From NCBI GenBank assembly GCA_963965975.1, contig OZ014413.1:1800501-1864500 (forward strand): DNA of 64,000 nucleotides, written 5' to 3'. This document shows, one piece after another, positions 20,876 through 32,900 of the stretch (the first letter of the stretch is position 1; the number at the start of each line of letters is the position of its first letter). The position numbers and the translations under genes are program-made. Source of the DNA: Xestospongia bergquistia (Eukaryota; Porifera; Demospongiae; Haplosclerida; Petrosiidae). Below the pieces are notes generated by a model that saw only the letters and a program-made list of their open reading frames with translations, was not told the DNA's origin and searched no databases.

Positions 20876-23800
20876 GTATGCATAATAAATAATTTACTAA
20901 AATCAAGTAAAATTTGCCATTATATTTTTGATTGCCTTTACAAACTCGATAAATACTCCTTCGTTTATCACTTCTTAAACATTTCAAGTTTTCCCAAGTG
21001 TCCAATCTCAATCAAACTTTTATTGTAATTGTTATAAGCTAGATGAAATATAAACAAATTTGCTGGGGTTAGCTGGTATCATGAGCCAGAACCAACCCAT
21101 AGCTTTAGATTGGGTAAGGCTTGTGAGACTAACGATTAGCATGATCAACCAATTAAGTACTCATTATTTGTAAATTGATTTGTGTGTACGTGTATACAAA
21201 TCAATTTTAAAAACAATATCAAGCATCCTATAAGATAGTTTTGCTGATTCTTCTATTTGAGAATCCTACTAAGATTCATATTCTAAAACAAAGAATATTC
21301 GTTTAGTCACACCTAATTCATAACGAATCCTATTATGCAATGGGAATGGATCGAAATCCATGGCAATAAAGTAATATTTGTAACTAAGTGTACTTTGCAT
21401 ATGAATATTATTGAAAGCTTGTATTAATTTAATTTAATGTTTAAGATGGTAAAAAGCAGTGAGCAGTCTTCCTTAGGTAGATGTACAAGTATAGGTTGTT
21501 GGAGGTTTCTACGGTGAATTGAGCATATACGGAAGCCAAAGGCAGACATTCCAATTCCAATTCTACTTTCCATCGCTCAATGAAGTGAAGCAAAGAGCGT
21601 AAGCTGTCTCTTAGAATGAAGAGAAGCAACATGTTTCTGGTTAGGGTGGGGCTATAGGATTTTAGCTGTTAAATATTCCATTGAAAGATAGAAAATAGAA
21701 TTGGAATTGGAATATTTTTGGAAAAGTTCAAAGCAGAATATGAAATTACAAAGTAGAATTGGATGTCTGCATTCAGCTTTCATAAGCATGAGTACACTTC
21801 TGTAGTTTGTGTAGTAACCTCAATCCATTATGAAAATTCTTTTAAGCCACAAGGCCAACCCCAAGCTAACCCAGTCATGCCACAAGTCCAACAAAAGTGG
21901 GCAGAATTCTGAATAGTTAATGTTAATAAGAAACATGAGTTATCTATCTAAAAATGAAATAGATACCTCATGTTCTTATTAACATCAAAAGAAAATATAT
22001 TCATAAATTACAATTGTCTCGCATGCTTTAACATGGAATTTGTCGTCATATTAATTTTACAGATTTAGTGTTTTACAAGGCATATAGTGGATCATATTCA
22101 TTGAGTTACACATCTTACTACATTGCCATGAATCACAATCTACTCCCATATACAAGATCCATTATATTTCATTTGTCATATTGGAAAGTCACATACAAAA
22201 ATACTATAAAATTTTGAAAGTAGACTTTATAGTTAACAGATGGTCCAAACAACTTTAGCTGGAGCTCCTGGCACATAAAGCATGTCAAGAAAAGTAATTA
22301 TGAATTAATCAGCCAAAACTACTTGATGTTAGCAAAGAAGTAAATGATGAATAAAGAAAATAATGATGACAAATACTCACATATGAAGGCTCGAATACTT
22401 TCTACATTATTTACATTATTTTCATAGCATATACATATCACTGTAAAATCTAATCAGTTAATCAGCAACCAATTCCTTTCTTTTGCCTTATACTATGAGA
22501 ATTCATGTGAATTACTTATGTATCATTGTTAAAATAGATTGCTATTTTCACCTGTTTATGCTCAATTTGATTGTATACAGTTTTGACATTTATGGAATTG
22601 ACATATACTAACAACTTCTTAGAATGTATGTAGTATGTGGGACAGCCCTGTTTTTAATTCACATAAAACACCTATGTGTTTTAGGCCTATGTTTGTGTGA
22701 AAACACACACAAATAGGCCCAGAATCTACATAGCTCTGACTATTAATTGCAAAAGCTGTACAAATAACATCCTTTGTGTGGACAAATGATATCTTACACT
22801 TATACATAAACATTTATGGCTGTCTTTCATCTAAATTAAATAGTGGTGACCTGCTGAACCCTCTTTTGAATCCAGTTAATAGGTGCAATAAAGTGGATGT
22901 TCTTTTGTTAATTTTAAATTTAAATGTTATTTTATACCTAGTAATGATGGCTAAAACTTATACTTCTTTAGTCACCATTTTATAAAAATTAACAAAACAA
23001 GTGAACTACATTTACTAAAGCCAGTCTTTTATAAAGAATGCAAACAAGATAGTAGGGACGCCAGTTACATCATTCCTACACAACAATTAAAAGATGCTTA
23101 ACACTTCAAAAATAAGTTCTCAAACGCATCAAAATTAATAATATTATCCAATTCTTTCCTGTGCTATTATGTAGGGAAGGTGCAATTCGCATCCGTAAAA
23201 TCTTTGCATTCTTTGTAAAGGACTGACATTAGTCATTCCAACATTTACTTCATTTTGAGTAAATTTTTTGTATTAACTTGTTATAGATGCGACATAAATA
23301 ACCATAGATCAGTTAAATAAATAATAATATATGTGCAGATATATGCATGTGTTTGCAGTTTAAATTACTTGTTATTTTCATGCATTTATTTTGAAGAATT
23401 GTCTACTACACCCTGCAAAATGCTACAAAAACACCTCGACAAGCTCTCAAAAGTTCAATTTCCAATGCAGATTTTTCATACTTTGCTTATGGAAAGTGTA
23501 ATCACTAAGCAGACATTTGATGAAGTCAATAGATCAGGAGATGTTCTAGTTGAAGAAAGTTTTTTAGCATTGTGTAATATGGTATCTGAAGATCATAACA
23601 AGATAAAAGTGTTCGGTAGTGTCTTACTAAAATTTGAGCAAACAGTATTGATTGCTAAAGATATTCTCGAGGAATATGGTAAGCATAAGATAAATCTGGC
23701 AACATACACTTACAGATTAACTTTAAATTAATTTTTGTTTGTAATAATCTTTTGCCATCTATTTTGTAGACCATATATTTCCCATGACCATTCAAGTCAA

Positions 23801-26800
23801 TGAGCCAACATGTCACCAACAATTTGTTCAAATGAGACAGACCTATAGTTCTTTTCTTGACAATGTTAAACCTTATATTTTAGCTGGCATTTCTTCACTA
23901 GAGGAACTGAAACAGTATCTTCAAAGACATTTCCAAGAGTTACAACCTCAAATGGTCATAGCTGAATCATTTGATGATGTTATGTATCTTATTGAAGATA
24001 AATGTACTATTATCAATGTATACTGTATAGAGAGTATTGTCAATCAATATAATATCACAGATGCTAAACTAGTAGTTAAGAAGTTCAAGACAGAAGTTGA
24101 TATATTTTGTGACGCAGTAAAACTTAGCATATGTTTTCAAGAAAGTTTTAAGAATGTTTCTTCAGCTCATCATCTCATCTGTGAAACTATTGAGTTTGTT
24201 TTGGGGTCACAGGCTAATAATTACACTCTCACTGACATCAAAAAGCTGCTGTCAACATCATTTGAAAGCGAAGTAAATTATGTTCAAATTAGATGTGTCA
24301 TTGACAATGGCAACTGCATAAATTTAACCTGCTATGCTCCACAAAATCTGTTGGACATATTACAAAGAACAGCAGAGGAGAAACTTGACTTAATCAAAGA
24401 AATGGGAGTAATTCAACTGAAAATCGGTTATCATACCATTTTTGATAAACTGAAGAGAGAGGAGGTACATGATGACTGAATAGTATGCTGATTAAGATAT
24501 TTTGTTGTCATTAATCATAGGAAGTTAGAACTATTATAGAAGAAAACACAATGGAGTTAAGAAGTCAGCTAGAAATGCAACAAACAATCAGTAGAAAGAA
24601 GACTCTGGAAATTGAGTCTGTTTCCAGAGAAAAAGATGGTAGCTATACTTGTATACATATTCTACTACTTTGAGTAATATCACTATGTCATGTATGGTCA
24701 TTATAATAGCTGTGAATTATTTGAAAAATTACAACTCCATCTAATCAAAACTAAATATTTCTTTGTAGAACTAAGGATAATGAAAGAAAGAGAAATTGAA
24801 ACTTTGTCATCAGAACTAACTGGTATGTGATAATTATTATGTTTTCATAATTTTGCTCTGCAACAACTGTTAATAGTTGTAAGTATTGAAATAGTTTGAA
24901 ACGTAATTGCTTCTTTTTAATTGTTAGTAATCCAGGAGAAGTTACAAATTCATACTTCGGTCAATCAAAAGGAGAAAGAGGAGCTACAGGAAGTAATCAC
25001 ATCTTTGACTTTACGTTCACAAGATAGTGATAGAAAGTATGAAGAATTAAAAACATTAATGAAAGGTATAATTAATACTTTCGGTGTCAATTTATGATCT
25101 CAATGCTCAGATCCAGCTTATTTAAAAAAAGCAGTCTTAGCTAGCCAAAGTTTTTCAATGCCAACAAATCAAAGTAGGTATTGTTGTTAATGGTTTATCA
25201 GTACTCTAGGGTTTGATCAACAGGCATATTGTTCAACATGTATGTAGACACCATATGCTACTATCATTGCTATATATAATCATAATGCTAAATTTCACTT
25301 TAGTTGTCTAGTAAACCCTTTTGTAGCAAGGTCACCTCCTCTCAAGTATAAATCTAAGTAGACATGAAATTGCTTGCTTTAAGCCTTTGGCATGGTACAT
25401 ATATCATACATATAGAGCTATGTTAGTTGTAGCTTCCACAAATTTATTATATGTGTTAAAAGGCCTACTTTAATTATGAATGTGCCATGAAGTTGTCATG
25501 CAAGCAACATTGAGTCTGGCATTTGGTAATAATTTTGTAATTGAAAAGTATGATATACATGCATATCAGTTAGTTATTGTGTATGCATAGTTATTATAAT
25601 TCTATCTTCTACCAATTAGCTAAGAGAAAAGGTTATAAAACTGTTAAATGGACCAACCTCTTTTTCTTTGGCCCTCCTATGAGTGGCAAATCATCCCTTC
25701 TGAGATTGCTTCTTGATGAAGTTCCATGTAAAGAGTATAGTAGTACTCCAATTGTTGCAGCACCAATAATAATTATGACAAAAACATCAGAATCAAGTGA
25801 ACAACCAAACCAGTCATGGTACAAAATGGATTGTAACTCTCTAAAAGCTCTCATTGAAAAAGAAACTGATTCACAAATACACTTGATTTATGCTATTGAC
25901 ACTGGAGGTCAGGCTGTATTTCTAGATATCGCTCATGCTTTGCTACAAGATAATTCTGTTAGCATAGTCACTCACAACCTGACTGAAAGTCTTGAAGACA
26001 TTCCTAAGTTTTATTTTACTGTTAAAGGAAAATCAGTAAGTGTGCCTGTAAAACAACGAATCAATAATTTCAATATCTTGAATCTTCATTTCGTTCATTA
26101 CATTCTGTAAAAAAAGAGGTTCATGAAATTCATAGTAAAGCTACATTAAATATATTGGGAACCTTTTTTAAAGAGAGAATATATTCTGAAGAGTCTATAA
26201 AAAAGAAGAATGAAGTGCTTTGGGGAAAGGTTGAACATTTTGAAATGGTGTCTCGCTATCAAGTATCAACAGAAGAAGTAATATTTCCAATTGACACAAC
26301 CATAAGAGGGGATGATGACATGATAATGGCTAATCATTTACGCCATAGAATATGTCAAAGTTATAGTCAGAAAGAAGTTCCTGTTAAATGGCTCTTGTTT
26401 CAGATGGAGCTAGAAAATCTTCAAGAGACCTCTCCAACAAAATTGATGAGCTTAGACAAATGCTTAAACATTGGTATTACTCTTGATATGAAGGTTAATG
26501 AAGTTAAAGATGCCCTGTTACACTATCACGAGTTAACCATTTTTCAATACTTTCCTCATATCTTTCCCAATGTAGTATTTCTTCATCCACAACCACTTTT
26601 AGAGAAACTGTCTGAATTGATTGCTGTATCAATTCCTGAGGCTGTTGATCTTTTAGCTAAAGAATATGGTATCTACATTCCATATGAAGATCATAATCTA
26701 ATGAAGAGATATGGTGTTTTTAAAGATCACCTGTTAACTGAACACTTATCAGAAGGCTTTGACAAAGAAAATTTTACTGCAGAAAAATATCTGGAGTTAC

Positions 26801-28587
26801 TAAAATATTTGAAAATAGTCGCTCCACTCCCACATGCAGGAGAATACTTTCTACCGACTGCTCTCCCTATTACCAAAGACTTAGATTCATTAACTGTATT
26901 GTTTGGAAACGAAGTCGATCCTCTCGTTCTGACATGGAATTTAAAGGTTTTTTCTAGAGGTCTCTTTCCTGCATTGATTGTTCAGCTTCTCCAACTCAAA
27001 TGTCCAGCCAGTCCATCAAATATTCAGTTTGACATGAGACACTGTCTGACAATAGCAGACAAACAACAACATCGGAATGCCATTCATTTAAAATGTATTG
27101 ATGAACCAACTCTTATTCTCTTAATCGATTGTGTGAATTCAATTGAGATATATTGTTCTGGTCCAAGTGCTATATGCTATTTTATACGAAATACAATTCG
27201 AAGTGTCATCGAAAAAGAACTAACAGAATCAAGTCCCCAGGATTGCTTTAATTGCTCTTGCTCTCATAATCAACGAAAACACTATTGTTGTGTTGATAAG
27301 GGAAAACTCACATGTAATAAAATGTATCCAGCAAGAGAGATGACACTAAAACAACAAACATGGTTTAAAGGTATTTAATAAACTGTTATTGCTCTAAAAA
27401 TATTATTTTATGTACATGTTTTCATTTTTATAGCTCCACCTACTTCTGATGTCTTATGCACTTCTAGCATACAACCTAACCAAGGTGAGCCTTGTACTTG
27501 TATTATATTTTTTATGTAATTAAATAGCACATACATGTAGGTGAATATAATAATATTCTATTGAGCAAATTTGAATGAGTGCATTTAATAATCTGGTATG
27601 AATTGTATATATTCTTTTATTGTGCTCCATCAAATTTAAATATGCATTCTATTATCCAAATTATCTGCACTTCTTGCCTTCACTATTATTATTTGTCAAT
27701 TATAATAACTTTTAATATAACTTTAGAATTAGGATTTGGGTTTCCATATTGTACACAATTTGATAACATAAACAACCACTTTAACAGTGAGCGCATTAAT
27801 GAGTGTATCTTTTAATTTTTTTAATTACAAATAACATCATAATATAAATATCGTATTAGGATGATTTTTACAATATATTGCTCCTGCTATAAGACTGGAC
27901 TATTGCTATAAGTTAATAGACAGAAACATTTGTAGAAGTTATAGAACTGCTTAAAGATGTTTTAATTTCTTAAGTTACAGAAGCAGAGGTTTTAATCAGT
28001 CGTGCCTAATTCAAAGCTCTTTCAGTAAAAATATTCATTGATAGCTATACATATACATCATGGTGGTTACTTTAGGCAGGATAATCTTGTTTGTTTGCTC
28101 TTGAAATTAAAGTCACATACAAAAATAGATTAAAATTCCAAAATGGACATGTCAATATATATGTATACATATACATACATATACTCTACACACATGGTCT
28201 AAGTAGTGTGTCATGCAGTAGTGTATTATATGTATTCTCACTTTTATAGGGAATAACATTGATGAAGTTCTAGGAAAGAAACCTGACAAGAGACATGTAG
28301 TTGAACTCTTAGCTCAAAATGCACATGAATATAAAAAGTTAGCCCTTGCACTTGATATTGATGACGGATTTGTAGAAGGATTGAATAGCAATGATAATGA
28401 TATAGTAAATTTAGACAAAATTATACGACGATGGATGCAAACATGTTGCTCTCCTATCACCTGGAACGTTATCATAGAATCTGTGGAAAGCGTCATTTTT
28501 GGGAAGAATTTACAACTTGGAATGAAGATAAGGAATTGGCTAAAAGAAGATGAACATTTTGCATATTACAAGAGAAAAGATAACTAA
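20656..28587 (+). CDS. Gene C: 2A-leader, CARD, sponge module, coiled coil, Roc-COR-like GTPase, Death domain
   Basis: Predicted cytosolic sensor/adaptor with an NLR-like plan but a Roc-type GTPase. Exons: 20656-20875 (2A leader), 23397-23678 (CARD-like, about 94 residues), 23770-24464 (sponge module), 24521-24638, 24769-24822 and 24928-25065 (coiled coil), 25620-27370 (GTPase-COR), 27434-27484 and 28250-28587 (Death domain, stop). All junction phases agree. The GTPase exon has the P-loop GPPMSGKSS (about 25670-25696) and switch-II DTGGQ (about 25898-25912). A GTFFKER segment sits where Roc proteins have the base-binding GTxxD, so nucleotide specificity may be weakened. COR-like helices follow, then a Cys/His-rich cluster (CFNCSCSH...CC) near 27245-27310. 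One frame change lies between about 26036 and 26118 (see separate entry). If it is repaired by one base, the model is 1216 codons including stop. Confidence 0.8.
20876..23396. other. Large first intron of gene C
   Basis: No coding exon is supported here. It contains two fold-back structures. TGTTAATAAGAAACATGAG (21921-21939) pairs with CTCATGTTCTTATTAACA (21967-21984). TTCTTTTGTTAATTTTAA near 22898 pairs with AAAAATTAACAAAACAAG near 22984. A GGCCTATGTTTGTGTG / CACACACAAATAGGCC pair lies at about 22685-22720. These look like decayed MITE-type elements. Confidence 0.5.
26036..26118 (+). other. Frame change in the gene C GTPase exon
   Basis: Upstream the frame reads FYFTVKGKSVSVPVKQRI and soon ends at TAA 26108-26110. 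Downstream the open frame begins by 26068 and reads QYLESSFRSLHSVKKE into ILGTFFKER. Joining them at AATCAATAATTTCAA needs one added base, which fits a single-base deletion or assembly error. The alternative is an 83-base intron with donor CA/GTAAGT at 26036 and a purine-rich acceptor AAAAGAG at 26118, which also restores the frame but would delete plausible coding sequence. I favour the single-base explanation. Confidence 0.6.
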
Positions 28588-29958
28588 CTAACTGTTTGAA
28601 ACCTTAACACTTTATATCTTACATTACGTTTTAAGACTCTATTATACTACAATGAATACAAACACATTGTTCTCCTGTCATAGTGTAGTTCATGCTTTTT
28701 GGTTCAAATGGTCTACAGTAACATTGTAAACACTTGCACGTACTTATAGAAATTTTGAAAAATGTTTTGCTCACTTATTCATATAAATAACTGTTACAAA
28801 ATGCATTGCGCTATTTTTTGAAATTTCGCGAAGAGAAACGTTATGTTAATTTAATATGGCGAACAGGAACAGGAAGCGATCACGACAAAATTAAATCACG
28901 TGCAAACTTCTGTAATAATAATAATAACAATAATAATAATAAATTATAGCAAATAAGGGTTTGTAATGCCAAAATGAACAGAGCAAAGGTGAACAATTAA
29001 GAAGTAATATAAAAAGTCAACAAAATTATAGATTGGGATAAGAAAAATAAATAAAAAGACTAGATAAACAAATCTTTAATGTAGTGCTCAATACATTGTT
29101 GTTACTTGGACTCAATCCACACTTCCAGTCTCATGCAATGGAGGTATTAGTGTTACTGTATGTAGTAGAGCTGTCTATAGCTAGCTTGCTTCTTCAAGCT
29201 TATTGATCTTGCCCACTAGTCTATGATCTCATATTGTACACCCTATTCTCTCTGACAGATTGCAAAATATAGCTTACTCAGCCACTACCATCATGACCCA
29301 TAACAAGTGGAATTATTCAGTACGCACTTTTGTGACCAAAGTTGAGATATCATGGTAAAGTTAGAATTGTAATACACTAAGTTTCACTGAATTAATTATA
29401 TGTTTTCATGGAATTTTCAAAAACAGATAAAGAGAGAAAGAGAACTAGAGAGAGAGAGAGGGAGATTGGTGTTGTGCTTTACAAATTATCTAAGTACTGT
29501 TAATGGATTAATTATGAAGTCACTTCAAGTTTTTAAGATTAAAGGGAATAAAGCGAAAACCAACGTGAATGAACATTTCATTCCAGGTGCTGCCAAGTTA
29601 CTGGATTTAAAATAAAGTCATCTTGCTTTTGAAAATTATAATAACTATACAATAACTGAAACAATATAACAAATGTACGTATATTTGTAGCCTTTACTCC
29701 AATGATAACAATTTTGTTTACAATAATTATTTGTATACCTTATGATGACCTGACAAGTAATGTACTAAGATCATACTATTAATATGAAAGTGAACTAACA
29801 GTATTAAAATGAGTTCATATCATATCATTAGGAATGCATATTTTAAAAAAGAACTGACTCTGGATTCTATTTTATCATACACGACACGTCACAAGTGTTT
29901 AATAGAAATCTTGATAATTAGAAATTACGGCATTAATTGGGAGAGGCCAAGACAAATT
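28588..29958. other. Intergenic region between genes C and D1
   Basis: Contains a TAA/ATA microsatellite (about 28915-28948) and a GA-rich tract (29425-29462). A run near 28800-28910 is richer in CpG (TTTCGCGAAG, ATGGCGAAC, GCGATCACGAC) and could be a promoter. No ORF is convincing; the one from 29400 overlaps the GA tract and shows no family features. Confidence 0.5.
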
Positions 29959-32900
29959 ATGGCAGAGGTCGATTTGGAGGAGTTCTTAAATGGCAAACCA
30001 ACTGTTAATGAGTTATACGAGCATGTCAGAGTTGGTACTAACTGGCACAAACTTGGTGTACTCCTCAAGTTAGGTATTACTAAGCTAAATGATATTAGAC
30101 TGTTACCTGAGGATAGTGATTTCAAAGCTTTGAAAATGTTCGAATTGTGGCTTAGTTCCAATCCTAATGCTACAAGGAGAGAGATTATAGAAACACTTCA
30201 GAAGGACGCTCTTAAAGAAAACACAATTGCTGAGGAATACAAAAAGGCATCAACCAAAAGTAAGAACAACTGATCATAAGATGACAAGACATGTTTTATT
30301 AATGTATTGTTATTATTACCATTTATATCTTTGTTAACAGTTGTTCAAATAGAGCTTACCAGTCGTATATTACAGAAACACTCAGAAAGAGTCTGGCAAC
30401 TTATTCTTCCAACAAAGATAGTTCACCTATTGTATACAGAAGGAGTTATCTCTAAGGAGACATATGATGATGTCAAGATATTGAGAGACTCACCAACTGA
30501 TTGTGTTTTAAAACAATTACGTACTACAGTATCTAAAGACCCTAACCAATTGAGGGTTTTTGCAAGCATCTTACTGCGTTCTAGAAAAACAGTACAAATT
30601 GCTCAGGATATGCTCAAAGAGTATGGTAAGCATGTAGATATAATCATATGAAATAATTTTTTAAAATTTTTCCTATTTTTCAGAGGATATATTCCCTCCA
30701 ATTTTACCTGAAATACCACAGGATAACATGGAACTACTTTTGTCAACAGAGCATAATACAATATTACCTTTTCCAGGTACAATGTAGAAATCTGTTTAGC
30801 ATATAATAAATTTATTTGCTGTTATAAACAGGCTCTGTTACTAACACTATGTCACCAATTGAAGTGACAGGTAGTATTACAAATTTAATATTTGATGACT
30901 AAATTATTGTTTATTTTATTTAGTACCAACAGTTAATATTCAGTTCGATCAAAAATGTTATTTTACACGGATGCGTATATACTATGGTACTCTTATTAAG
31001 ACTGTTACTCATCTCATTAAAGCTAAGGATTCTTCTTTGGAAGACCTCAAAAGCTATCTCCTATTATGTTATAGTGAACTTAGACCACAGCTTGAAAATG
31101 CTCAAACATTGACAGATATTATGATTATCGTCAAAGACAAAAACACTATTATTGATATTGAATACTTGGAAGCATTTGTTGATTATTTCAATATCCAAGA
31201 AGCTAAAGATCATATAGTAGCTTACAAGATTGCAATTGAAGAGTTTTGTGAAGAGATAACACTTAATGTTTGTTTTAATGAAAGCTTTGCTATAGTTTCG
31301 CCTTCACTTCTAAAATGTGACACTGTCGAGTTTGTTCTAGATTGGAAAGCTGATGATCACTCTCTTTGTGATATCAGAGTTTTACTACGAAAGGCATTCA
31401 ATAAATTGGCTAAAAATGTTCATGTCAGAGGATTAACAGAAGAATACTCGATCACTGTAACCTGTTATGCTCCACAAAATATAATGGATATTCTACTAAT
31501 GGAAGCAGAACCAAACCTTGACCTACTGAGGAGTGTTGGATTAATAAAGCTGACAATTGGTTATCACACTCTTTGGGATGGCCTTAACAGAGATCAGGTT
31601 AGAGACCAATGGTATTAATTTTCATTTTTGAACATCTTATATATAGGAATTAAGAATTCTTGACAAAGAGCTTGTTCTACTGAAAGAAAAATTAAATGAT
31701 ACAACCAGGACAAAAGTTTTTAAAAGTAAACTCTATACTTTGAATAAATAATGTTTATTAAATGTTTTAGTTGCAGTTGAGGAAGAATTGGAGTCAGTAT
31801 GTCACTTTCTAAGAGAGAGAGAAGGAGAAATACAGAAATTGAAGTCTACTCTTTTTGAATCAAAAGGTAGATATCATAATAACTATTACATGTACAACAT
31901 CTATTGTTTTAATAGTATTCAGCACTGCTGATGTACATGTAGATGTCCAAGAACAGTCGTTATCAGGTATGTACCCTTGAAGAAGTATATCATGATCATA
32001 ATTTTCTATAGCTAATTTAATACCTTTATTCATATGTCCATAAATAAACCAATTACACTTTAATGGAGGTATTAACTTAAGAGAATTACATTACAGCACC
32101 AAACATTCTATAATCATCTACTAGTACTCAATAGAAAAAACCTTCATAAAATCATAGGACAATTTTAACTATTAGAATTATAACATGTTTGTCCACTTTA
32201 TTAGAGTCAGAATTACATATGCAATTATCAGTTCAATCTAAAATGAGTAAAGCAAAGACATTGGAAATTGAGAAGTTCACCAGAGAGAAAGAAGGTAAGC
32301 TATAATATTGTTAGTAGTACATACCATATATGGTCATGTTCTATAGCTACTGATAAAGTATTAGTAAAGAAACAAGATGAGATTGAGAAGTTGACCAGAG
32401 AGAAAGAAGGTAAGCTATAGTACTGTTAGTAGTACGTACCATATATGGTTATGTTCTATAGCTACTGATAAAGTATTAGTAGAGAAGCAAGAAGAGATAG
32501 AGAAGTTAACCAGAGAGAAAGAAGGTAAGCTATAGTATTGTTAGTAGTACATACCATATATGGTTATGTTCTATAGCTACTGATAAAGTATTAGTAGAGA
32601 AACAAGAAGCGATAGAGAAGTTAACCAGAGAGAAAGAAGGTGAGCTATAATACTGTTAATAGTACATATTATGCTACAAATTATTATAGACACCAAAAAA
32701 GAAATGGAGATGCCAAAGGAGAAGATAACATCGTTAACTTTACAAGTGAGAGAACAAGAAGAAAGGAGTAGTCACTTAGAGGCAATGGAAAGTGAGTAAT
32801 ATAATTATAGACCAAATAAAATGGATTTTCTAAAAACAAGTATGTTACACATACTATATAATCTAACATTGACTTAATTGGTATGTGTATTGTGCTATAG

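Noticed and set aside
21060-21900. tRNA or transposon ends around GGGGTTAGCTGG and its partial reverse complement near 21880
   Set aside because: The match is short and imperfect, with no cloverleaf, target-site duplication or transposase.
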